DNA from: Setophaga petechia
Lineage: Eukaryota > Chordata > Aves > Passeriformes > Parulidae
NCBI GenBank assembly: GCA_024362935.1
Contig: JANCRA010000124.1
Location: 806,001 to 870,000, forward strand
Direction of reading: 5' to 3'
DNA length: 64,000 bases
Part shown: positions 50,975-61,149 of the stretch, piece after piece
Layout of the letters: every line of letters starts with the position of its first letter
Numbering within the stretch: position 1 is the first letter of the stretch
Notes under the pieces: model-generated
The model's input: only the letters and a program-made list of their open reading frames with translations
Database searches by the model: none
Told to the model about the DNA's origin: nothing
Translations under genes and position numbers: made by a program

Positions 50975-53625
50975 AGCAAAAAATCACTCAATTGAAAGGT
51001 GGAACTACCCCCTGCTTTGTTTGCCAGATATATTTATGACCAGAAAAAAACACCCTAGAATAATTTTCTAGAGTGGGAAGATCTCTTGCCCACCAGGGAA
51101 GGTGATTCATAATCAAGATCCATCATCCAGAAAGGAAGAGAATGTAACTGAAAATATATACTGAAAAAAGCTTTTAGGAGCTTCAAAATTCAATTATGAA
51201 GATAAAATTGCTTGGAACAGCATCTATTATCCTGGAGACTAATATTTTCCATATCTGGAGATAGAATCTCAAAAGATTTTGGGATATTTTCCATAGAATA
51301 CTAAATTTTTGAGTGAAAATGGTGGAAAACAAGGAGAAAAGACAGCTGGAATATTAAGAGCTGTAAGTATACTTAGTTTTTTAAAAAAACTCTTGTTCTG
51401 CATTATCACTATTACTAATGTAACTTGATAGATCATAGAGGACCAATGTCAACATAGAGAACAGCAAAAAATTGCCACAATAGTTTCTTTTAAACCTTTC
51501 CATATTTCCCACGTTCCCTAATGCTAAATTTTGTAGTTAAATGATTCTTAGGATTCAAGAAGGCCAAAGCAGAAAACAATTCAAGAACTCTCTATAAAGA
51601 AAAAGCAAGCTATTATTCATCCTTTAAAATAAAAGAAAATAGCATTTTTCATTAAAGAAAAATGTATTTTGCGGCTGTCAAATGTCAAAGGTGCCAAGGA
51701 ACATCTGCCCCAGAAAGTTTTTCAGTCAAAAATCTTTTGCCACAAGTTTCCTTGTCTAGAAACTTAAGAATTAAAGATTTAAGTGAAGTGGAATTATACA
51801 CTTTGCATTTTTACATGACAGAAGGAAACAGACATACATTCTAGTAACTATGCCTTGCAATTTCCTTTTGACATTCATTCATTCTCATTCTTCCTAGTTT
51901 TGCTTGAACTAAATAGGTTGATGTTTCATGCCTGTTTATCAGGAAATCAAAGGTCACAAAGTTCTGAAGTTTATTTAAATTAAGCCCTTTACTTCTTAAA
52001 ATTTCAGGCTCCACTGATTTCACAGCTCTATGAAAAAGTATCTTTATGGCAGAAAAGTCCCAATTTGGCTGGGACCGTAACAATCAAAAACAAAACATAC
52101 CTTTAGGAAAAAAATTGTAACAAACAATAAACTTTTAAACTTTTACAGGCACACTTAAATAAAAATAAAACTGCCCTCTTGCATTCAGCAATAGCTGTTC
52201 CCCTCAGCTATGTAGCTCTAAAATGAGTGGTAGGTTGTGTAGCACCTCCTTCCTGAATACTAAATAGTCTCAGCAGCAAAGTAAGTGAATATTGATCCAC
52301 CTACTTATAATTAATAATACTAATTGAATTTGGGCTTTTTTCTTCAATCAAAATCCATTGCACTTTGTGCAACTGTAACTCATGGACTAAGCTCTGCACA
52401 TCTTACACTAAGTCTGAATCATCAGCTGCTGAACTGCAAACTGCATGTAGTCACTGAAGTTAATGTGATTCTATACAGGAGGAAATCTACATTAAACAAC
52501 TATCAGGTCAATGGTCTGATTATCAGAAGCTCAGATCTACAGAGAGAAAGAAGGAAGACAGGCCATTACAGGTAAAAGGATAAAAGCTTCCTGTTTGGCT
52601 GTGCTGTCTTTCTTTGACTGTGTCCTGACTCTATTTAGGTCAGCTTAAAAGTCCCAGTTCAACTCAGGACATTATCTCAAATTCAGGCTTGGATTCATAC
52701 CATGGTATCTCAGTTCTATTCTCATCCCCCTCACAAAAAGAAAAAATATTCACGAGTTCTTATTTTTTAAGTTCAGCCTATGCTAAATATGTAACATGCA
52801 AGCTCAGACATAGACTGTTCATTGATCAAGGTCTCTCACAATCCACAACAGGCACCAACATTAATATTTTGCTATTTACGTTACATTCTGTGAAGAACAG
52901 AGAAAAAACCCCCAAACAACTAGATAAGCTACTTATTAGTTAAAAAAAAAAAAAAGTAAAAAAGCTTTTGTACTGACCAAAGCTGCACGGCCGATGAAGA
53001 TTATTTCACTCCTTCATGCAGAGGCCATCCTGCAAGTATTCCTACTCTTCTCGGGAACACTGAACCCTACTGTAGGCCACTTACTGCACTGCAGAATTTG
53101 CATTCCCCAAATCCTGTAACAGCTCAATGCTGTGACAGAACAGATCTTCAAATTCCGCGCTGCCACTGTGCCCTTAACTCTGATCTGAACAGAACTCTGT
53201 GAGGGAGAAGTGTTCCATCTGTCCTAGACGGGGAAGCTTCAGTTTATACCTGCTACAAGCATAGTATTACTTCTGCTTTGTCAGCAGTCTCCAAACACAT
53301 CCATGCTGTAATGAACATCCATGATTCTCAAGAAACAGGAAATGCAATGGCAACTGGTTTGGTTTAGCCAGTGGATTCTCCTTCAGACCAAAGCTGGCTA
53401 CTTTTGGAAGCCAGAGTAAAGAAAACAGAGGAGGTAAGTTCCCTTCATGTTGGGACTCAGGACATCCCTCTGGCTGTCCTGAGCAGCCAAGACCCTTGCC
53501 AGGGGTCTCAGAGACCCTGGCACAGAGCCCAAAATGCCTCTGTGAGTTTGATTATGGCCCGTGGAGCAAATTACCAACCTTATATGAACACCAGCAAGCC
53601 ACAACGGTTTAAGTAAAAATACTAG

Positions 53626-54056
53626 TGAAGTTATCACAGGGTGAAATATGCATTTTGGGATTTTGGTACAGGGGGGTTATGGAGACAAGATGGAGGGAAC
53701 TGGGTGTGTCCAGCCTTTCTCCTTCTTCTTCTTAGCCTCCATCTTCTGTGGCGATGCTGGCACTTACTTATTGGTTTAGAGTAGAAGCTCACTGTCTAAC
53801 ATAGGTGATGGGCATTGGGAAGTAATTGTAAACATTGCACATGTAGTTTGTAGTATAAAGACATAACACCACCCCGGGGGCAGGCTGAGTGCCTGTGGCT
53901 GCCCTGCTGAGCAGATCTCTGCTGGGCAGAAAGAAAATTTTTTAGATAAGAATTAATAAACAACGTTGAGACCGAGAGATGAAGAGCTCTGACTCCTTCC
54001 TTAAGCGCCGGGCTGGGAAAAAAGACTTAGGAACTTTTCTCGGGGTCACTCTGACA
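53626..54056 (+). mobile_element. Solo LTR of an endogenous retrovirus
   Basis: A stretch of about 430 bases with LTR structure. It has a TG start, a TATA-like gtataaag near 53852, an AATAAA-type poly(A) signal near 53957 and a CA end in ctctgaca. The pattern resembles LTRs common in songbird genomes. The target duplication is not clean (actag before, aacta after), so the edges are approximate. No retroviral gene is attached. In MTAP intron 2. Confidence 0.65.
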
Positions 54057-55155
54057 AACTAATGATCTCGACACCTTCATTCTACTACAATTTGTTAACT
54101 AACTCTGAAAGAGGATAGAAAAGTCAAATGCATTCTTCTGATTATGTTTTCATTTCCTTTAATATACTTCCCCTTCCTAATGGTGTGGATACAAACTCCT
54201 CTTTCTCTTTATACTCCATTTTAAACCATTTTTGAATGGAGGCATGTTTTGGTTTTCAATCACACACCATACCACTGAGTTTTCTGGCAAGCTTCCAGTA
54301 ACAAAATAGCACTTGTTATCAGCTACCAGATTTTTTTGTATGTATACCAGCATACACTGACAGACTGCATAAGATATAATTCCAATGGTAATTATAAAGC
54401 ACTCAGACTCCCCATGTCCTATGACATGATTACCTAAGATCCAATTCTTCTATGAGCTTCATGTGACAACTAGAACATCCCTCCCCCTTGACTTCCTGCC
54501 TATAAAACTCCCTAATCCTTTGTCTTGCCTGGTTCTACTACAGATGCCTTGTGCCAGGAACTGTCCCTCAAAATGTACCCAGCGCTGTGTATAGAGCAAC
54601 AGCCCCAGCCACCACTCCCTTCTGCTGAGGAAAAGGGCAGAAGCAACGTAAAGGAGAATTGTTTAGGGGTACCAGCCTCACAAACACCATTTCAGAGCCT
54701 AATTTTCAAATAATTCTCAAATGATGTGGGTATAAACATGATCTTACATTGGCATGTAAAACATAATTCATTAGTTACAGGGAAAATGGTACCTCATACA
54801 CCTCAAAGGAGAGTTTTCTGCAATTCAGAAAGGTTCCTGGACCGATCTGATAGATAATACAGGTCATGCACCAGTACAAAATCGAGAGGGTTTATCCCTT
54901 GATTGCAAATTCAGCAGTGAGTTACTAAATTCATCCAATCTACAAATGAGAAAAGGTACAGTGTCCTTTGCACATAATCTTTGCAATAATACTTTGTTTT
55001 TGCAAACTAAGAACTCCACAATACACAGCAACTAAAAATAGTTGCGCCAGCACCTCCTTTATACATTCATTTACCACTCTGAAAATTCTTAAAGCATACA
55101 AACATCTTGAGAATTGGCAAAAACTTTCAGTAATAAATAAAAAGATTATACAGAC

Positions 55156-55242
55156 CTTGCCATAAGGAGTGTCAACATATTTTTCTGTTCTTCCTTCTAA
55201 GATATCCGGATCATCCAGGCCAGTTCCACCAATAATTCCAAT
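55156..55242 (-). CDS. MTAP: MTAP exon 2
   Basis: 29 codons, residues 15-43: [20 protein letters not shown] then KYVDTPYGK|gtctgt. It holds the GGTGLDD phosphate loop, with Thr21 corresponding to human Thr18. The acceptor is the less common tgtaag. Phase 0 on both sides. Confidence 0.95.
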
Positions 55243-55669
55243 CTTACACAGAAAGTACATATTAGTCTTCTTGCAATTCACATTTAACTGCATGCTTGAA
55301 AAACTAACCAGGAAGCTACAAAATGTATCTTCTTCTCAGGATGAGGATAGACAACAGATCAACAAATCATAATATGCTCACCACACTTTTCCAGAATGCA
55401 AATTTCAAATACCTGATTTTAAACAACTGTATTTAGCTTGCCAATTTCTTACCCCATGCTTCTACTCTTTAAGTACCAAATTTAAAAAAGCTATGAAAAA
55501 AATGCACAAAGACGTGCCATTATACATTTATTTCCAATATATAAATTAAGACTATTTGGGAATGCTTGTAATGAGTGAGAAATTCATGTAGAAAGCCCAT
55601 TAAAACAAAGGGGGTTTGTTTATATAGGCAAGAAAGTCTTACATATAACCACCATACCGAGTATCAGGC

Positions 55670-56250
55670 TGTCATAGTTTTAAGCCCAGCTGGAAGTTAA
55701 GCACCACACAGCCACTTGCTCAAGCCTCCCTTCTTTCCTCCTGCACTCTGGTGGAACAGGGAGTGGAATCAAAGTAAAACTTATATGTTGATATAAGAAA
55801 AGCTTAATAACTGAAAATAAAGTAAAACATTATAACAAGGCCAAATGATGTAATAATAATAAAAAAGGGAAAAACTAGCAATGCACAACACAATTGCTCT
55901 GCACCCATTGACTAATGCCAGATCCTATTCCCAAATCCAGAATGGCCACCCTCTGGGTAACTCCCTCAGTTATACAGTGGGTATGACATTCCATGGTGTA
56001 GAACATCCCTTCAATCAGTTTAGGTCACCTGTCTCAGCTATGCTCCTTCCCAGTTTCGTCTGCGTACTCCCTCCACTCCCTCCCTGGCACAGCATGAGAC
56101 CGGGAAAAAAGAAGTCCTTGATTAAGGATTAACATGACTCAGCAAAACCCAAAACATCAGTGTGTTATGAACACCAATCTCATTCTGAATCCAAAACAGC
56201 ACTGGAACAGTGACTGAGGGGAAATTTTTACTATAGCCATAACCAGGACA
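55670..56250 (+). mobile_element. Solo LTR with perfect target duplication (ERVL-like)
   Basis: 581 bases starting TGTCATAGTTTTAAGCCCAG and ending ATAACCAGGACA, flanked on both sides by CAGGC (55665-55669 and 56251-56255). The ends resemble a family of ERVL-type LTRs frequent in birds. No internal genes remain, so it is a solo LTR formed by recombination. It lies in MTAP intron 1, in the opposite orientation to the gene. The 83-codon ORF inside it is not a gene. Confidence 0.85.
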
Positions 56251-56702
56251 CAGGCATTTCTATACAGTATTATACCTCCAAAAGAAAGAAAACTTTGTGG
56301 GGAGAAAAAAAATTAGTTTTTTGTGCTGACTCGACAAAATCTAAGAGTTTTCCCAATTAAAATCTCATTTGTGTTTTTATTTGCCTGTGATTGCATATTC
56401 CAGCTAAGAAAAATGTATCTGATTTTTCTTGTTTCTAGCTTGTCATTAAAAAGTAACTTGCTTTTTGTCTCTCAAGGGATAATTAGATTTCAATCAAGTG
56501 AAGATTTTTCTGGAATCCAGAACACTTGAGACTCTTCAGACGGAATTGTTACTGTCAAGCTTTTCACAACTGAAAGCTTAGTAATGTTACTTAAAAGTTA
56601 TGTCACCATGTATCACACATACAGAAAAAGAGTGCCTCTTTTTTTTTCTTCAGCGTGATCAGTTGTTGCAAAGTTTGTATCACTTTCAAGTTGAATACAT
56701 AT

Positions 56703-56760
56703 CATGACTGATTTGCTTCAAAATCTGAAACCATGATTGATTTGCTTCAAAATCAGAACC
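56703..56760. repeat. Direct duplication of about 29 bases
   Basis: gatttgcttcaaaatc and its flanks occur twice in tandem with a few mismatches. Confidence 0.8.
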
Positions 56761-56830
56761 TTTGTGTGAAAAATGCATGTATTTTATGATTGGCTTTTCG
56801 CAAATATTAAAATTAATATTATATGTGTTG

Positions 56831-57381
56831 TGTTAGGAAGTAATGCTGTATTAATTCTCTTAAGTACTGTGTTAAATATAGTTTTAGGTTATAAAAATTG
56901 TTAAAATAGAAACTATGCTATGGAAGATGCTTTGTTTAACAGAAAGGACTTGCAGCGAGATAGCAGCCACAGGACACCTAAATCTTTCAGAGAAAGGGAA
57001 TTTATTGCCTTCTTATCAGAAGAAACTAACTTCTCCCCACCTTGAAGGTGCTGCTAGGATTGGAAGGAAGAAGTTGACAATGAACAGACAGAATCCTGTG
57101 TTTGAATGGAATTTATGCATCATGTATGAAGTGTATGAATATGCAACGGGCTATTGTTCTTAAGGGTTAATCTTTTGTTGGCAGGGGTCCTTTTTCGGGC
57201 TCGTGATGCCCAGAAAAAGGTACCCGGATGTCCGTAACTCTTTGCTTTTATTGTCTCATATTGTCCTAATTCAATTTGTCCAAATTGTTATTAATCTAAT
57301 TGTGTTACTATTTTTTTAAACCATTTTATTACTACTAAACTTTTAAAAAAATTTAAAAACAAGTGATTGGCTTTTTTCACA
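56831..57381 (+). mobile_element. LTR remnant of an endogenous retrovirus
   Basis: Begins TGTTAGGAAGTAATGCTG and ends near ttttttcaca. The 3' half (gttggcaggggtcctttttc, then gaaaaaggtacccggatgtc, then the ttgtcc repeats) has the layout I know from avian LTRs. No matching target duplication was found, so the ends may be off by some bases. In MTAP intron 1. Confidence 0.6.
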
Positions 57382-58959
57382 TTTGTGACCTAACTTATTA
57401 CCACAAAGACTGAAAACTTCCCAAGTAAAACTTCCAGACTCCAACATACAACCCCTCCTTCGTCAACACACAGAGAGCCGTCTACTACTCCAGCTTTCTC
57501 TTACTTTCACATTCGTAGAGATCCCATCTGTTCAACCACTGTATTAGCTGGCTCATTAAGCAGTTCTTTTCAACAATTCGAGGCTCTGCGGTCTTGGTTA
57601 CAAACACCTCTTTAACAAAGCTTTCCACAGCCGGTGGTGCAAACGCTGATACATGAAATGGTTTCAACCAGCCTCCCACTTCCTTCTGCTACCCCCCTGT
57701 GGAGCACGAGAAGAAGTGCAAAGGAAAACAGCAGTGCTATCCCACACACTCCGACCCGGAATAACACAAGCTTAAGGGAAGACCCAGACCACTGTTTGTA
57801 GTAATGTTGATGGGTCTGTTCCCGTGTTACTCGTGCTGCTTAGCTATCACAAAGGTTCTGACGTGGATTGCCCAAGAAAATCCTGAAAACTACGTACACT
57901 TTAGGATGAATAACAAATTGCCTTAAAAATTGTGAAAGGTCTGCAACAGGAACAACCACAAAACTCAAAATCAAGAAAAGACTATCCTTAACAATGTTCA
58001 TGCATATATTCAGTAAACACTGATGACTGCTACATTGCCAGAGGACAGGACCAAAATGGTGCCTTTCTTATTTTTTTCAGTCTGGGTGGGGGGAAGGTTT
58101 CTTCAGTCACTTTACCGGTTTTAGCTGGGTATAACACTAGTGGCCTATGACTTACGATACAAAAGGGAACTGAACTTTTACCTCTAGCAAAATGAAAGTT
58201 GTTGGGACTGAGGAAAAATGTGCAATGTGGGAGAGAGCAGCTACAGACGCACAACATCAAAGTTACTTTGGAACTGCAGTGCTTTAAGGTCATTATAAAC
58301 ACACAGATCCATCACAGTAACAGACTGCTCCTGTACAGAAAGCAGCACGCCTGGCCTGTGGCAGCATAGGCCAGGTGTGGCTGCTCTCGCATTTGCTCTC
58401 AGGCTCCATAACTCAGGGGCTGCAGTGGCATTAATACGTACTTTGGCTGCACTGTTCAGTTCCTGCCCGGGATTTTACACCAACAGCCCTGCTGTCAGAA
58501 ATTGCAGGCTGCAATGAGCTTGCAAAATATTCACAGCTCCCAGGGTGCAGAACCCAAAGCACAGATGACCTAGACTATGTTGAGCTTGTCGTGCTTTCTT
58601 ACCCACTGCAAACTTCCACAGTGACAGTCAGGCTACCTGAGGCAACCCTGGCTAGAGAAATGCTGAGCTCACTTATAATTCACTGGAGAGCCTCAATGGA
58701 AGGAAAGTTAGGCAGCAGAGATTTCTGAAGTACCTGCTTTTCCAACCATGTAAGGTCAACTTGGAGCTAGCAGCTCTAATCCTAAAATTAATTTTACCTG
58801 ACAATTATTTTTCCTCCACTTTACATGATCTCCAGAAATACTATTTGTATCTGGGAACTAGACAGAAAAATCTGATTCTATACTAAATTCTGCTTTCCAA
58901 ATCTCCCAGTGAATTATCAAAACGAATGCAAATGCTCTACACTCAGTGGGAGAAATAGG

Positions 58960-59353
58960 CCACATCCTGGCTCCAGCCAGGATAGGATTGATTTTTGCAG
59001 TAGTCTGGGAGGGCCGTGACTAGGACCTGGGTGTTACTCCACATGACCTAGTATCATTTTCCAAAAACAGGAGAAGGGGCCCGGGGTCAGGGCAGCATGA
59101 CAATTGAGTATTTTTGGGCTGTGCATAGTGGTGAGCAGTTGCATCTCACCTCTCTCAATTATATAGTTGTTATTACTATTTTTCTTATCTCATTGTTGTT
59201 TCCAGTAAATTGTTCCTATCTCAACCCATGATCTGCACCTTTTGTGCCTCCAACTCTCCTCTCTTTCTGCTGCAGGGGATGGGGAGATGTGTGGTTTGGA
59301 GTGGCTTCAGTGGGAACACTAAATTGGAGAGCGTTGTGTCTAAACCACAATGC
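58960..59353 (-). mobile_element. Diverged ERVL-like LTR, antisense
   Basis: Starts with catcctggctccagccagga and includes gttcctatctcaacccatga and a purine-rich end near aaaccaca. This corresponds to the reverse complement of the same general LTR class as the solo LTR at 55670, but much more diverged. Confidence 0.55.
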
Positions 59354-60398
59354 CCTGGTCAGGGGTGCTGACTTCTATTCCCGGCTGCCAGCCCAGGAGC
59401 TGAACGCGTGGGAAGGCAGAGAGGATGTGACCAAGGAAGAAGAGTTTCACCTCTCCTCAAAAGCCAGAGAACTGACCTCACACCTACGAATGACTTCAAG
59501 AATGGAGAGATGTAAGACTGTATTCTACATTCCAGACTTTGCATCCTACAAAGGGACGCAAAGGATATAACTTGTAAAATTCAACGGAGCCTGTATCAAA
59601 GGTAATCTGGAATTAAATCTCAAGTAAAATGGCATTACAATAGAGTGAATCTCAAACAGTGGGGTGAAGAGCAACAGAAGTGAAACCTAACAAAAAGCTA
59701 TCACAACAGTAACTACAAAAATCAAACCCATTTCTCGTCAAAGTCCAAGTAACAATCACACTAAACTGTGTATGCCTTTCTTCATGTGGTGTTTGGTGAT
59801 CTTCTCCAAGGTTTAAGTGAAAGGCATAGTGGTATCTCTGTAGTGACAGCCTACACTTGTTCATCTGCGGGTCTTAAACTAGTACATATCATGATCATCT
59901 ATGGGTCTTTTTGACAACTAACCACACACAAATCCTTCTGTATTTCTCTGATTTGAGGATACTGAGAAGGGGACAAGGATGGCATTACAAATAATTTTGC
60001 TTAAAAGGAGACAAACATCAAGCTGAGTGTAACTTGTACTTAAGAGAATAAATCTGTACACTGAAGATGGGTTCTAACTGTTTTCTACATCCAAAAGGAC
60101 TGGGATTTTTCAGTTTATGGCAGAAAAATCATGCACAGTTTGTGAAAACTCAAATTTCAGACTGAGTACCGGCCTGCTCACCCCTGGTGCCATCACCGCT
60201 CTAAGCAGCTCTTCAAACCCACAAGAAATGAGTCTTAAGAGAGGAAGTTTTGCATTGCTTACTTCTGCCAAAGCTTAGAATTCCGTGCACACTTAAAAAC
60301 AGAGCCCAGAGCTACAGACCCGCCACGATCCCTCTCACTGACAAAGCCAACACACCGCACATGGGTCAGATAACCTGAAAAGGTGATTTCTCCGAATT

Positions 60399-60421
60399 AA
60401 AAAAAAAAAAAAAAAAAAAAA
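60399..60421 (+). repeat. Poly(A) run in MTAP intron 1
   Basis: 23 consecutive A, located just inside intron 1 next to the CpG island. Confidence 0.9.
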
Positions 60422-60429
60422 CATTTAAA

Positions 60430-61110
60430 AATTGTCCCTTCCGGGATGGCCGCGGGCGCCCCTGCACGGGCCTTGGTGAGGGAGCGCTCGGGCGGGCGCC
60501 GCCCCCCAGAGCAGCGGCGCCACCGCGCTCCCGGGCCCGCTCCCGACAGGCGGCGCAGCAGGAGGGTGGGAAGGCAGCAGGAAGCGGGGAAAAATGCAGC
60601 GGGCAGGAGGGAGAGAAGGAGGAAGGAAGGAAGCAAGCAGAGAAGGCAGCGCCTCTCGGCACGCGGTCGGCAGCGTGGGAGAGCAGCGGCACGGCCTCCG
60701 CCATCTGGCTCCCGCACCCGCCCCGAGACGGCGGCGGGGAGGGTTTGCGGACGACGATGGACGCCACCCCCCTCCCTCCTGAGGCGCCGCTGGGCGGAAG
60801 CACGCTTACCTTCACAGGCACGGAGGCGGCAGCGGCGGCGGCGGCGGCCATGCTGGCGGGAGGGCGGGGCGGTGCCGCGGGGGCCGCCCTCAGCCCGCCG
60901 GGGAAGGGCGCCGCGCGCCGCTAGGGAGCAGCACGCGCCCGCGCTGTGGCCCGGGAGCGCCGCGGGCCCGGGAGCGCCGGGCCGTGAGGGGAGCGGGAGC
61001 CCTGCCGCGCCCAACGCCGCAAGCCCGTCGTGCTTGCTCCTTAAACCTTCCCACCTGCAGGCTCCGCGGCGACTCTGGGAGCCTCCGCTGCGTGGAGCCG
61101 GAGTGGTGCT
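60430..61110. promoter_or_regulatory. MTAP: CpG island and promoter of MTAP
   Basis: A strong rise in GC and CpG around exon 1 on both sides. No TATA box is evident, as expected for a housekeeping gene. The long ORFs across it (205 and 161 codons on -, 225 on +) are composition artefacts, except that the - strand ORF starting at 60851 begins with the real exon 1. Confidence 0.75.
60810..60851 (-). CDS. MTAP: MTAP exon 1 (start codon)
   Basis: The ATG at 60851-60849 opens 14 codons, MAAAAAAAASVPVK, ending AAG|gtaagc. The eight-alanine run comes from a GCC repeat and replaces the Thr-rich N-terminus of the human protein; this part is variable in the family. The final VK and phase 0 donor match the human exon boundary, where exon 2 starts with IGIIGG. 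No alternative start fits. Confidence 0.88.
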
Positions 61111-61149
61111 CCGGGAGGTGTGATGGAAATAGTTTGTCTACCTAAAGGT

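Larger units (their letters stand above)
28652..60851 (-). other. MTAP: MTAP gene, eight coding exons
   Basis: S-methyl-5'-thioadenosine phosphorylase splits methylthioadenosine, a by-product of polyamine synthesis, with phosphate into adenine and methylthioribose-1-phosphate, feeding methionine and adenine salvage in the cytosol. The eight exons total 861 bases, giving 286 residues against 283 in human; all phases fit and all introns are GT-AG. Active-site residues known from the human enzyme are present at an offset of three: Thr21, Arg63-His64, His140, Met199-Thr200, Asp223 and Asp225. The gene converges tail-to-tail on INK4/ARF, as in mammals, where the genes are often co-deleted in tumours. 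Introns are 0.5 to 7.6 kb and carry CR1 and LTR remnants. Confidence 0.95.

Noticed and set aside
60446..61123. 225-codon + strand ORF antisense to MTAP exon 1
   Set aside because: Arg/Gly/Ala-rich composition typical of CpG islands; no motif.
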